This document shows, piece after piece, positions 8,381 to 16,863 of a stretch of DNA of 64,000 nt (positions are counted from its first letter, which is position 1; the number at the start of each line of letters is the position of its first letter). Made by a program: the position numbers and the translations under genes. Source of the stretch: an uncultured Acetatifactor sp. (GTDB taxonomy: Bacteria > Bacillota > Clostridia > Lachnospirales > Lachnospiraceae); contig CAJUCE010000009.1 of the NCBI GenBank assembly GCA_910584865.1, forward strand, positions 1 through 64,000, read 5' to 3'. Below the pieces are notes generated by a model, which did no database searches, was not told the DNA's origin, and saw nothing but the letters and a program-made list of their open reading frames with translations.

Positions 8381-10030
8381 CTACTCCCCTTTCTGACCGG
8401 CCTCTTCCTTTTCTTTTCGGTCACGGATATACCTGCAGGCCTCTTCATATTCTGACTGATATTTGAAAGCCACCTCAATCCTGTCTTTATCAAATACCCG
8501 GATTTCTTCCACAAGCTTCTGTAGAATTTCTCTGGTCAGCTGTCCGAATCCTCTGCACTCTATGAACCTGTTCACCCATTCCGCCTTATCCTCCCTGCTC
8601 TTTGCAAGCTGTCCTATCTCCTGTTCCAGTGCATTGATTTCTTCAGCCAGGGCTGCTGTCTGCAGACGGAATGCGGCCTTCAGTTCCCGGTATTCCTCTT
8701 CTGTGATGATGCCGTCTTTATAATCTTCATATACTTCCGCAGAATAATGCCGCTTTTTCTCCGCCATCCGCTTTTTCTCTTCGATGGTATCCTGCAGCTT
8801 TTCTGAAAGATACCCACGGTAGGGAATCTCCTGAGCCACTTTCAGCATTTTGCTTAGCTCAAATACATTTTCAATATGGAAATTTATGATACTCAATATG
8901 GCATCTTCAAACTCTGTCATGGAAATTGTCTTGTGGAACGTACATCTTTTATTTTTGCTCTCCACACAAATCAGATAAATATACTTTTTTCCTTTTGCCT
9001 GAACCGTCCTCCGGGTCATATTTCCCCCGCAGTGGCCGCATTTCACAATTCCTGAAAATGGATACAAAGCCTGTCTTTTAGGGGAGACTCTTGTGTCCTG
9101 TAAATAAGATTGCTTTACCTGCACAAAGTCCTCCGCTGAAATGATTGCCTCGTGGCAGTTCTCGCACCGCACCCATTCCTTTTCCTCTTTCCGGATACGT
9201 TTCCGCACTTTATAACTGGGGGAATATGTCTTGCCCTGCACAAGGATTCCTGTATAGACTTCATTGCACAGAATGCGTCTTACACTGCTTACCATCCAGA
9301 CTGCATCCGCCTTTTTCCGAAAGCAGCACTGGTAATTCTCGCCGTTCATGCGTTTGTATTCCATGGGCGTAGGAATTCCGAGCCCATTCAGCCTATCCGC
9401 AATCCGGGCCGCGCTCATGCCCTCAATCTTCCATTTAAAAATCTGGCGGACAATGGATGCCGCCTTTTCGTCCACTATCAGCTGATTCTTATTGTGGGGA
9501 GACTTTTGGTATCCATAGGGAGCGAACGGACTGATATACTGCCCGCTTTCCCGCTTCACATCAAGGTGGCTGCGGACTTTCACGGAAATGTCTCTGCAGT
9601 ATGCGTCATTTATGAGATTTTTAAAAGGAATCAGCATTTCGTCTGATGCGCTCATTTCCTCTGCCGTGTCGATATTGTCGTTGATGGCAATGAACCGCAC
9701 GCCCAGATAGGGAAAAATCTTCTCAATATAACGTCCCGCCTCAATGTAATTCCTGCCGAATCTGGACAGGTCTTTCACAATGACGCAGTTCACCCTGCCG
9801 GCTTTGATGTCCTCCAGCATTTCCTGAAATGCCGGGCGCTGGAAGCTGACTCCCGTATAACCATCATCTACTTTTTCTTCGTAAATTTGAATCTCCGGAT
9901 GTGTTTTAAGGAACTCTCTGATGAGAGCCTTCTGATTTACAATGCTGTCGCTCTCCACTTTGTCGCCGTCTTCTTTGGACAAACGAACATAAGTGTCAGC
10001 CATATAGACACCGTTTAGAATTGTATTCAT
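8381..10030 (-). CDS. Large serine recombinase (first of trio)
   Basis: A 549-residue recombinase with TYVRLSKEDGD (catalytic Ser 18), KDLSRFGRNYIEAGRYIEK, a recombinase domain (about 170-290), a CGHCGGNM zinc ribbon and a Glu/Lys-rich coiled coil before a basic and acidic tail. The start at 10030 is preceded by an AGGTGA ribosome site. It is the promoter-proximal member of the trio: a consensus-like promoter (10094-10122) and a 12-bp palindrome (10041-10072) lie directly upstream. The protein is intact and clearly paralogous to, but diverged from, the next two. Confidence 0.92.
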   Translation of the reverse strand: MNTILNGVYMADTYVRLSKEDGDKVESDSIVNQKALIREFLKTHPEIQIYEEKVDDGYTGVSFQRPAFQEMLEDIKAGRVNCVIVKDLSRFGRNYIEAGRYIEKIFPYLGVRFIAINDNIDTAEEMSASDEMLIPFKNLINDAYCRDISVKVRSHLDVKRESGQYISPFAPYGYQKSPHNKNQLIVDEKAASIVRQIFKWKIEGMSAARIADRLNGLGIPTPMEYKRMNGENYQCCFRKKADAVWMVSSVRRILCNEVYTGILVQGKTYSPSYKVRKRIRKEEKEWVRCENCHEAIISAEDFVQVKQSYLQDTRVSPKRQALYPFSGIVKCGHCGGNMTRRTVQAKGKKYIYLICVESKNKRCTFHKTISMTEFEDAILSIINFHIENVFELSKMLKVAQEIPYRGYLSEKLQDTIEEKKRMAEKKRHYSAEVYEDYKDGIITEEEYRELKAAFRLQTAALAEEINALEQEIGQLAKSREDKAEWVNRFIECRGFGQLTREILQKLVEEIRVFDKDRIEVAFKYQSEYEEACRYIRDRKEKEEAGQKGE

Positions 10031-10040
10031 ATCGTCACCT

Positions 10041-10072
10041 CAAATAGTTTATTTGACCTTATAAACTATTTG
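10041..10072. promoter_or_regulatory. Palindromic operator or recombinase site before the trio
   Basis: CAAATAGTTTAT (10041-10052) and ATAAACTATTTG (10061-10072) are perfect 12-bp inverted arms around an 8-base spacer. They sit between the predicted transcription start and the ribosome site of the first recombinase. The position fits an autoregulatory operator; a crossover-site role cannot be excluded. Confidence 0.6.
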
Positions 10073-10093
10073 GGCTTTATTTAGTCCAGATTC

Positions 10094-10122
10094 AGTATAG
10101 CACACTGGAGCCGATAAGTCCA
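10094..10122 (-). promoter_or_regulatory. Promoter of recombinase operon
   Basis: On the minus strand, TGGACT (10122-10117) and TATACT (10099-10094) are separated by exactly 17 bases, four and five matches to the sigma-A -35 and -10 consensus. The palindrome at 10041-10072 lies just downstream, where a repressor would block transcription. Confidence 0.6.
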
Positions 10123-10224
10123 TTGTTTTACAAGGCAATTTTTCTTTCGCCCCGCTTCCTGTGGGCTGTAGTCGGAATACAAGAAGAATTCAATTCCCTG
10201 TTGATGGATTCTCCCCATCCATAC

Positions 10225-10587
10225 TCATGTTGACAGGAAGTAGCTTGTCAACTTATCTTCCAAAGTCTCTCCCGACTGGGAAAAATTCATCTTCACAATA
10301 ATACCATTGCACTGTACGCAATATGGATTCTTCACCTGCTTTATGTAATCTGAAATTCTCTCCTCCCGGCTTAAGCTGCCGTCTATTTTTACGCTTTTTA
10401 TATCTACCAACGATTCTTTTTCTACAGTCCGTATGTCCACACTAGCCAGTCCCTTTAATGTCTGTATATCCATGTCCGCACCACTCCCTGCATGTTCCAT
10501 AAAAATATATTTCAAGCCGCCTGTCCAATATTCATTTTTCGTAAGCATATGCAGGTTTGTGATGATAGACGCTGTATTTTTCGCCAC
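10225..10587 (-). CDS. DUF6870 family protein
   Basis: A 120-residue protein. The second half, with VDIRTVEKESLVDIKSVKID, EERISDYIKQVKNPYC and a C-terminal TLEDKLTSYF, matches the small DUF6870 family common in mobile elements of gut Clostridia. The function is unknown. The first about 40 residues (to GSGADMDIQTL) are not typical of the family, and the true start may be the internal Met at MDIQTLKGLASV, giving a protein of about 80 residues. It lies upstream of the recombinase trio on the same strand but has its own unit, since the trio promoter lies between. Confidence 0.62.
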   Translation of the reverse strand: MAKNTASIITNLHMLTKNEYWTGGLKYIFMEHAGSGADMDIQTLKGLASVDIRTVEKESLVDIKSVKIDGSLSREERISDYIKQVKNPYCVQCNGIIVKMNFSQSGETLEDKLTSYFLST

Positions 10588-10640
10588 ATTTGGTTATCGG
10601 AAGCTGTATTTGCTCCCTGCTTATATATCTGCAATATGAT

Positions 10641-10856
10641 TCATCTGCTGTACTCTCTATTTTCATTTGTTTCTAAATTCATATTTACAATACCAGGAAA
10701 CTTTACGACATGATGTCGCAAAGTTTCCCTCCCCAAAAGCTTATATATTCCACACGACATATCAAATCCTGCCTTTTCAGCATAATTCTTCAATGTATTT
10801 TTATTTACTCTCCACCGGTGTGGAACGGAGTATGTAGGACTGGCCTTTCTGGCCAC
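10641..10856 (-). CDS. Hypothetical basic protein, GTG start
   Basis: A 71-residue basic protein starting with GTG after an AGGGTG-like ribosome site. The segment HRWRVNKNTLKNYAEKAGFDMSCGIYKLLGRET looks like a small helix-turn-helix or DNA-associated fold. I do not recognise a named family. It lies between the XRE gene and DUF6870 on the same strand and overlaps another small frame (10805-10993). It could be an element-encoded accessory protein. Confidence 0.4.
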   Translation of the reverse strand: MARKASPTYSVPHRWRVNKNTLKNYAEKAGFDMSCGIYKLLGRETLRHHVVKFPGIVNMNLETNENREYSR

Positions 10857-10993
10857 ATGACACCCTGCGGCACCCTTTCCCGCCGCAGCATGCCCCGGGT
10901 GAGCACCCGGCTGCCGTAATTCTTTACAGCTAAAGTATCATTATCAATCCGGCTGTTCATCCATCGGAAAGGCCGCTCATACTTTTCCTTCAT
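10805..10993 (-). CDS. Possible small hypothetical protein
   Basis: A 62-residue frame starting at ATG 10993 with a GAGGAA ribosome-like site about nine bases upstream. It is basic (RGMLRRERV) and overlaps the following small gene by 52 bases in another frame. No family is recognised, and the overlap makes one of the two doubtful. Confidence 0.25.
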   Translation of the reverse strand: MKEKYERPFRWMNSRIDNDTLAVKNYGSRVLTRGMLRRERVPQGVMWPERPVLHTPFHTGGE

Positions 10994-11348
10994 CTACTAC
11001 GATTCCTCGTTTCACCTGCCGACTGTCCTTTCCTTACACCTATCGCCCTGATTGCAGACAAGTATTTCACTGCGAAGCTCATTCCCCTCATCATCTGGAA
11101 GATATCTCTCCCCGAATACACCGGATATTTTGTATCCCTAAAGATACCCTTTCATGCCATGAAAGCCTTTCAGAGTATCACCATACTGCTATGAACTTGT
11201 CAAGGTGCACATCCTGTCTGCAAATACCCATCCTTGCAGCAGGCTCTCCGGCTGTTTACTGCCAGCCTGCCAAAGAACACCTATACTTTCTGATGCCAGA
11301 TGTCCTTTGGCAGACTGAAACGGAATATGTTCCTTCATCTGCGCCCTA
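10994..11348. other. 355-base interval without a convincing gene
   Basis: Between the small frames and the XRE gene. Only very short minus-strand frames occur, for example about 49 codons starting immediately after the XRE stop and about 34 codons near 11,000-11,100. Neither has recognisable similarity. The stretch could be degraded coding sequence of the mobile element. Confidence 0.4.
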
Positions 11349-11687
11349 TCATTCAATTACCGCATTCATATTCTCTGCCATTGCCGCCAACATACGCGTC
11401 ATAAATACCGCCTGCGCCTCCGTGCTGTTCAATAAAATCTGCTGTACTTCTGCCGCACATTTTTCCTGCACTGTTTGGATTTCTTTATGTATGACCATAT
11501 CTGCGTTTAACAGCCTCAATAAATTTTGATAGGTGCCTATTCCTGGTCTTCTTGCCCCTGATTCAATCTTCTCCAGATGGGAAACACTTATCCCCGCCTG
11601 TTCTGCCAACTGTTCCTTTGTGATATTCTGTTCTCTCCGCAATTCTCGGATAGCCTCACCGATATTGAAACCCTCCGTCTGCATCAT
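11349..11687 (-). CDS. XRE-family transcriptional regulator
   Basis: A 112-residue protein if started at MMQTEGFNIG, where GGAGG precedes the ATG pair; a longer frame to 11768 lacks such a site. The HTH_3/XRE domain (about residues 8-62) reads IGEAIRELRREQNITKEQLAEQAGISVSHLEKIESG, with the recognition helix around ISVSHLEKIE. The C-terminal half is a helical segment (about 65-112) likely used for dimerisation. It is probably the regulator of the adjacent mobile element. Confidence 0.82.
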   Translation of the reverse strand: MMQTEGFNIGEAIRELRREQNITKEQLAEQAGISVSHLEKIESGARRPGIGTYQNLLRLLNADMVIHKEIQTVQEKCAAEVQQILLNSTEAQAVFMTRMLAAMAENMNAVIE

Positions 11688-11980
11688 CAACCTCCGCATC
11701 TGTACCTTGATTATAACCGTATGTTTTTCTTCTGAGAACTGACTGTGTGTGCAAATTTTCTGTTCCAATTCTCAATATTTGCCAATTCAGATTTTTCCCT
11801 CTTTTTCGTCTTTTTACGATTCCAACATTCGCTCTTTTATGACATGTATCTTCTTTATTTCATTCAGCTAAACCATGCATGAAATAAAAAAAGTTCCTTT
11901 CTGACAGAATTGATTGCCAACCCCATAAGAAAGAAACTTTATAAATAATGCTATCCTGATTCTAAAACAATTTATTGAAA

Positions 11981-12823
11981 TTATCTCATGCCATCCGTTT
12001 CTTTCAGAAACTGAAATATCTCTCTTGCTGCCTCCACCTTTATCTTTCCAGTAAACACATGCGGCTGTCCCTCATAAACAATCATATTCGCATGATTCTC
12101 ATAAAGCGTATTATAATATTCCTCCAGCTGTTCTGACATGGACAGAGGCACAATCTTATCCTCCGTACCCTGCAGTATCAGTACCGGCCCCGTATATCCA
12201 TTGACATTCCGCTCACTGCCTTCCACCATCGCCATGGGATTCAGATTGATGGCAGGGTATTGGAGAATAATCCCCCGGATATCCTCACTATGGCTTACCG
12301 CTGCAGTCGCCACAGTCGCACCGCCCATGGAACTCCCCAGCAGATAGAGCCGTTCAGAATCCGTAAACTCAAGAGCCCTGATAGAGTCGATAACCGCATT
12401 CAAATCTTCTGTCTGCTTCAGCACCTGTGCCTCATAATCCCGCTGCTTGCTGTCCTTGAACCAGGATGTCCCCTCCGGCCCGGTACTTCTGTCTGTCCAT
12501 CCGTAAAAATCGAAAGTATAGCATGCAGCACCGCTCATGGCGAGGCTTTTTAATGTAGCCATATCAGCTTTATAATCGCTTTCCGCACCATGGGCATAAA
12601 TGACTGTCGGGAACGGCGCCTCTCCCTGTGGAATCAATGCTTTCCCATAAAGCCGTATACCGTCATGTTCCACCCATATCTCCCTTACGTCATAAGCAAA
12701 TGCAGAATCTCCCACAGCTCTGGCAAAGCCAATAAAATGATTGACACAGACAAATGCAATGCTTCCCAGTATCAACACAGATAAAAGTATTACAATCAAA
12801 AGTATTCTGTACCTTTTCCACAT
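11981..12823 (-). CDS. Membrane-anchored alpha/beta hydrolase
   Basis: A 280-residue protein with one N-terminal membrane segment (residues 8-30), so the catalytic domain is probably outside the cell. It has the full alpha/beta-hydrolase triad: nucleophile S165 in GSSMGG, D222 in GTEDKIVP and H255 in GQPHVF, plus a YAHG oxyanion strand (77-80). The family contains esterases, acylaminoacyl peptidases and acetyl esterases, so it may deacylate a glycoside or its aglycone. It lies 27 bases after the GPH carrier gene on the same strand and is probably co-transcribed with it. The substrate is unknown. Confidence 0.82.
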   Translation of the reverse strand: MWKRYRILLIVILLSVLILGSIAFVCVNHFIGFARAVGDSAFAYDVREIWVEHDGIRLYGKALIPQGEAPFPTVIYAHGAESDYKADMATLKSLAMSGAACYTFDFYGWTDRSTGPEGTSWFKDSKQRDYEAQVLKQTEDLNAVIDSIRALEFTDSERLYLLGSSMGGATVATAAVSHSEDIRGIILQYPAINLNPMAMVEGSERNVNGYTGPVLILQGTEDKIVPLSMSEQLEEYYNTLYENHANMIVYEGQPHVFTGKIKVEAAREIFQFLKETDGMR

Positions 12824-12850
12824 ACCGTTTCCCCCCGATTATCCCACCTT

Positions 12851-14299
12851 TCAACGGCGCGCTTTTATCTCCGCCTGTTCCTTTGCAATCACCTTTTCCA
12901 CATCCAGAAAGCACAACAGCAGAATCATAATGACGCCTGTGGCAATCTCCACCCCCAGAAAACACCCTGTAATCACGTTCTGTGTCGCCGCATTCTGTAC
13001 CGCGGCAACCGTCTCCCCCGTGGCCGCCACAAATTCCGGCGCTATGTATCCGCTCCTTGACAGAAGCAGATTGAATACGCCGCTGGACAACCCGGCACAG
13101 ATGGTAATGATAACCGTCTGAATAGAAGCGGAAAATCCGTCAATCCTGGTGCCGCATTTCCACTCCATATGGTCAAGCACATCCGCCATAAGGGCGGCGA
13201 ACACATAAGCGCAGGGCAGACCCCCCACATTCTTGATAAACTGTCCTGCCAATACCACAGCCATATTCTGTGGGGCAAGCAGGCAGACAATCCCCCCAAT
13301 GACATACAGTACGAACCCTGCCGATGTCACATTTCGTTTCCCAAACCTTTTCGCCAGAGGCCATACCGCAAAAATGCCCACACCCATGGGAATCCCCCCG
13401 ATTACGGACACCAGCGTCTGAGTGATTCCGTCATTGTAGCTTCCCAGCACATAATTGCAGTAATATACAAGAGAGATGTTCTTGATATTGGTTCCAAAGG
13501 TATAGAAAAGATAATATGTGACAATCACTACCCAATACCTGTCGTGGAATACTGCACGGAGCTGCTCCATGAAAGACAATTTCGTCTCCTGTATCTCAGC
13601 GCTCTCTTCCGTAATCCTCTCCTTTGTGTGGAAATATTCCAGAATGATAAGGGGCAGTGCAAGGATGGCAATGACACTCATTACCGTGACCCATTTCCCC
13701 TTATCCACCCCCAGAGCTGGCAGCACCAGCGAGGGAAACAGCAGCGCCACGATGATTCCCGTTATCATGACCGTAGACACATTGTTGAAAACCGACAGAG
13801 ACCCCCGGTCTGTCAGGTCACGGGTGGAAAGAGGCACCATCAGGTTATGGCTCATATTGTACATGGTGAACGCAATGGAATAGAACAGATTATAGGACAG
13901 CATCACCCAGACTGCCTGCACCATCTCCCCGGCGGAGGGCACCGTAAACAGTAATATTCCCGTTATAGTCACCAAAGGAGCACTAATCAAAAGCCATGGC
14001 CTGGCCTTCCCCTGCCTTGTTCTCGTCCTGTCAATCACCTGCCCCATGATAATATTGGTCACCGCATCGATAATCTTGCTGATAATCGGGAACAGCGCCA
14101 GGAACGCCCCGCCCCATATACCCGTCAGCTTCAGCACATCCGTATAATACACATTCAGATAGGAGCCCAGAACCGCATTGAGCAGAAGCGCGCCTGCCGG
14201 CCCCACCAGATACCCCAGCCATTTCTCCTTAGGCCTTACCCTGTCCTTTTCCACACGGCTGTCCATCACACTTCGTTCCCATAAAGCTCCCATTTTCAT
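12851..14299 (-). CDS. GPH-family (MFS) sugar:cation symporter
   Basis: A 482-residue polytopic protein with about 12 hydrophobic segments. The pattern KWLGYLVGPAGALLLNAVLGSYLNVYYTDVLKL near the N-terminus and the DRTRTRQGKARPWLL loop between helices 2 and 3 are typical of the glycoside-pentoside-hexuronide cation symporters (melibiose/xyloside carriers). The start at 14299 follows GGAGGG. It lies between the glycosidase operon and the membrane-anchored hydrolase and probably imports a mono- or disaccharide released outside. The substrate cannot be told from sequence. Confidence 0.88.
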   Translation of the reverse strand: MKMGALWERSVMDSRVEKDRVRPKEKWLGYLVGPAGALLLNAVLGSYLNVYYTDVLKLTGIWGGAFLALFPIISKIIDAVTNIIMGQVIDRTRTRQGKARPWLLISAPLVTITGILLFTVPSAGEMVQAVWVMLSYNLFYSIAFTMYNMSHNLMVPLSTRDLTDRGSLSVFNNVSTVMITGIIVALLFPSLVLPALGVDKGKWVTVMSVIAILALPLIILEYFHTKERITEESAEIQETKLSFMEQLRAVFHDRYWVVIVTYYLFYTFGTNIKNISLVYYCNYVLGSYNDGITQTLVSVIGGIPMGVGIFAVWPLAKRFGKRNVTSAGFVLYVIGGIVCLLAPQNMAVVLAGQFIKNVGGLPCAYVFAALMADVLDHMEWKCGTRIDGFSASIQTVIITICAGLSSGVFNLLLSRSGYIAPEFVAATGETVAAVQNAATQNVITGCFLGVEIATGVIMILLLCFLDVEKVIAKEQAEIKARR

Positions 14300-14401
14300 G
14301 GCTGCGCCCTCCTTTATCTGCTTTGGCGGATATCCCCGACATCCGCAAGCACAATTAGTAATCGTCCTGTTATCTATTTTATTGTTTCATCAGAAAGCGG
14401 T

Positions 14402-14433
14402 ATTATATATATGTCCTTTTTATTATATATTTG
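14402..14433 (-). promoter_or_regulatory. Putative promoter of the GPH carrier gene
   Basis: On the minus strand CAAATA (14433-14428) is followed after 20 bases by TATAAT (14407-14402). The same arrangement with the same 20-base spacing occurs upstream of the solute-binding-protein gene. The spacing is long for a plain sigma-A site, so CAAAwA may be an activator site overlapping the -35 region. Confidence 0.4.
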
Positions 14434-14438
14434 CGCAC

Positions 14439-14473
14439 AAAAAAATGGAGTGGCACAACTTACCTGCCACTCC
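14439..14473 (-). terminator. Rho-independent terminator after GH3 gene
   Basis: On the minus strand GGAGTGGCA and TGCCACTCC form a perfect 9-bp stem with a 9-base loop, followed by A and a run of T. It lies 27 bases past the GH3 stop codon and closes the SBP-to-GH3 operon. Confidence 0.85.
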
Positions 14474-14499
14474 GAATGAATAGGAATTGTCCATGGAAA

Positions 14500-16782
14500 T
14501 CAATTCCCCATGATTGCCTGATTCACCGCTCCCACCAGCTGCTCCAGCTGTGACAGCTTCACCTCCGGGCTGAAAGAAAGGAGCGCACGCAGAGGCATGC
14601 TCGTCATAGTCGCCGTTGCCATGGCATCGGACATAATGCCCGGCTCCTCCTGATTTGATGAAGCCACTCCGGCAAACATCCTCATAGCCTCTCCCATGGC
14701 CTGCTCCAGAACCGCTTTCCCCACCGGATGCGCCAGGATTTCGCCAATGGGAGTATTCACTGTAAAGTCAGGGCGAGGCGGCACTGCATTCCTCACGCCA
14801 ACCGGCTGTTCCAGCAGAATCTCCGCCGCATTGGCCCCAATCTGAATCTTGTATACTCCCTCCGGCACATACCAATCCTGTGTCCGGGGATTCCATTCCG
14901 CAAACGCCCTTTTCCCCAGTTCGAACCTCACCGTCTTCGTCTCACCGGGCTTTAAGCACACCTTGTCAAACTCCCGAAGCTCCCGCAAGGGGCGAACCTC
15001 ATGGCAGGATGCATTCTCCACATAAAGCTGCACCACTTCTTTTCCTTCCACGGCACCCGTATTGGTTACATCCACTGTCACTGTCAATGTATCCGCATCC
15101 GTCATTTCAGCCCTGTCCAGCTTCAGATGCCCATAGGCAAACGTGGTGTAAGACAATCCGTATCCGAATGGGAACAGCACATCCTTTTTCTTCGTATTAT
15201 AATAGCGATAGCCTACCAGGCGTCCCTCACGGTAAAGGACATCCTCTTTCTCCACACCATAATAGGGATAAGTCGGGGTATCCTCCAGCCGCAGAGGAAA
15301 TGTCTCCGCCAGGCGCCCACTGGGATTTGCCCTGCCGTAAAGCAGGTCTGCCGCCGCCAGCCCGCCTGCTTCTCCCGCAAGATAAAGTTCCAGTACCGCT
15401 TTAACCGAATCAATCCATGGCATGGCCACCGCCGAACCGTTGTGAAGCACCACCACCGTATCCGGCTTTACCGCCGCCACTGCCGCAATCAGCGCATTCT
15501 GATTCTCTGGCATATCCAGTTTCCTGCGGTCCACGCCCTCCGTCTCCCAGACCTCGGGCAAGCCTGCGAAGATGACTACCTTGTCCGCTCGCTTTGCCAG
15601 TTCCACCGCCTCTGTCAGATACCGCTCTGCCTTTTCGTCTGCAGGATCGTCCGTATATCCCTGGCACCAGGACACATTTTCCCAGCTGCCTGCCTCGTCC
15701 CAGAAAGATGATATCTTCCAGGGGTTGATATGGGAGCTGCCGCCTCCCTGATACCGCGGTCTCTTCACATATTCCCCTATAAAGAGTACCCTGTCTTCCT
15801 TTCGCAGCGGAAGAACGGCATCCTCATTTTTCAGAAGAACCGCGCTCTCTGTTTCAATCCTGCGCGCCGCCTCATGACCGGCCATATAATCGTAACCTGC
15901 GCCGGCCTCCCGGTTTTCCAGATATCGCAGCACAGTTCCCAGAATCCTCTCCACAGCCCTGTCCAAAACAGTTTCCGCCAGTCTTCCATCCCGGACCGCC
16001 TCCACAATCCTTGCCGCATTCTCCGGTGCGGGCCCCGGCATGCCCAGGTCAAGCCCCGCTTCCATGCTTTCCACAGGGTCATCCAACGCCCCCCAGTCCG
16101 TCATCACATACCCGTCGAACCCCCATTCTTTCCGAAGAATGTCGGTCAGGAATTTCTGATTCTCACAGGCATAAGTACCGTTGATTCTGTTATAGGAACA
16201 CATCACCGTCCACGGCTTTGCCTCCTTCACCATCCCCTCAAAGGATGCCAGGTAAATCTCCCTCAACGTCTGCTCGTCCACTACGGAATTGCTGCTCATA
16301 CGGTAATATTCCTGGTTGTTGGCCAGAAAATGCTTAGGGCTGCTCCCTACATTCCTGCTCTGGATTCCCCTGACGGTTCCCGCTGCCATACGGCTGCTGA
16401 GCAGCGGATCCTCCGAGTAATATTCAAAATTCCTGCCGCAGAGCGGGGAGCGCTTGATATTCATTGCAGGCCCCAAAACCACACTGACCTCCTCCGCCTG
16501 GGCAAGCTTCCCCAGCTCCTCCCCCATAGCCTGCGACAGCTGCGGGTCAAAAGAACAGGCCAGCGCACAGCCTGCCGGAAAACATATGGCCTTTACGCTT
16601 TCATACAGCCCCAGGTGATCCGCCCCGTTTACCTGTTTCCGCAATCCGTGAGGACCATCCGTCACCATGGTGGGCGGAATCTGGAATTCCTGGATTCCAC
16701 GAATGTTCCAGAAATCCTGTCCTGAACAGAACGCAGCCTTTTCTTCCAATGTCATTTTCTTTATGATTTCTCTCGCCTGCAT
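14500..16782 (-). CDS. GH3 beta-glucosidase
   Basis: A 760-residue glycoside hydrolase of family 3 when started at MQAREIIKKM, which follows GGAGG. The TIM-barrel domain has SPKHF (about 148-152) and the nucleophile Asp 229 in MTDWGA. The alpha/beta sandwich domain and the fibronectin-III-like domain (FPFGYGLSYTTF to the VRFELGKRAFAEW region) follow. No signal peptide is present, so it acts on imported glycosides. An extra C-terminal segment (about 669-760) starting FTVNTPIGEIL resembles the end of the GH78 protein in the same island. It is the last gene of the importer/GH94/GH5 operon. Beta-glucosidase or beta-xylosidase specificity cannot be separated by eye. Confidence 0.92.
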   Translation of the reverse strand: MQAREIIKKMTLEEKAAFCSGQDFWNIRGIQEFQIPPTMVTDGPHGLRKQVNGADHLGLYESVKAICFPAGCALACSFDPQLSQAMGEELGKLAQAEEVSVVLGPAMNIKRSPLCGRNFEYYSEDPLLSSRMAAGTVRGIQSRNVGSSPKHFLANNQEYYRMSSNSVVDEQTLREIYLASFEGMVKEAKPWTVMCSYNRINGTYACENQKFLTDILRKEWGFDGYVMTDWGALDDPVESMEAGLDLGMPGPAPENAARIVEAVRDGRLAETVLDRAVERILGTVLRYLENREAGAGYDYMAGHEAARRIETESAVLLKNEDAVLPLRKEDRVLFIGEYVKRPRYQGGGSSHINPWKISSFWDEAGSWENVSWCQGYTDDPADEKAERYLTEAVELAKRADKVVIFAGLPEVWETEGVDRRKLDMPENQNALIAAVAAVKPDTVVVLHNGSAVAMPWIDSVKAVLELYLAGEAGGLAAADLLYGRANPSGRLAETFPLRLEDTPTYPYYGVEKEDVLYREGRLVGYRYYNTKKKDVLFPFGYGLSYTTFAYGHLKLDRAEMTDADTLTVTVDVTNTGAVEGKEVVQLYVENASCHEVRPLRELREFDKVCLKPGETKTVRFELGKRAFAEWNPRTQDWYVPEGVYKIQIGANAAEILLEQPVGVRNAVPPRPDFTVNTPIGEILAHPVGKAVLEQAMGEAMRMFAGVASSNQEEPGIMSDAMATATMTSMPLRALLSFSPEVKLSQLEQLVGAVNQAIMGN

Positions 16783-16863
16783 GAATTTCCTCCATTTCCA
16801 ATAAATTGGCATCCTCCGGCATCGCCGATTACAAGCTGTCCGGAGGATACATTTTTTACTGTC

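Noticed and set aside
11191..11529. 112-codon plus-strand frame
   Set aside because: Antisense to the XRE gene, no motif.
16815..16860. Terminator between GH5 and GH3
   Set aside because: ATCCTCCGG/CCGGAGGAT forms a stem, but the T-run lies on the plus strand, where there is no gene; on the coding strand no T-run follows, so it is at most a stabilising hairpin.
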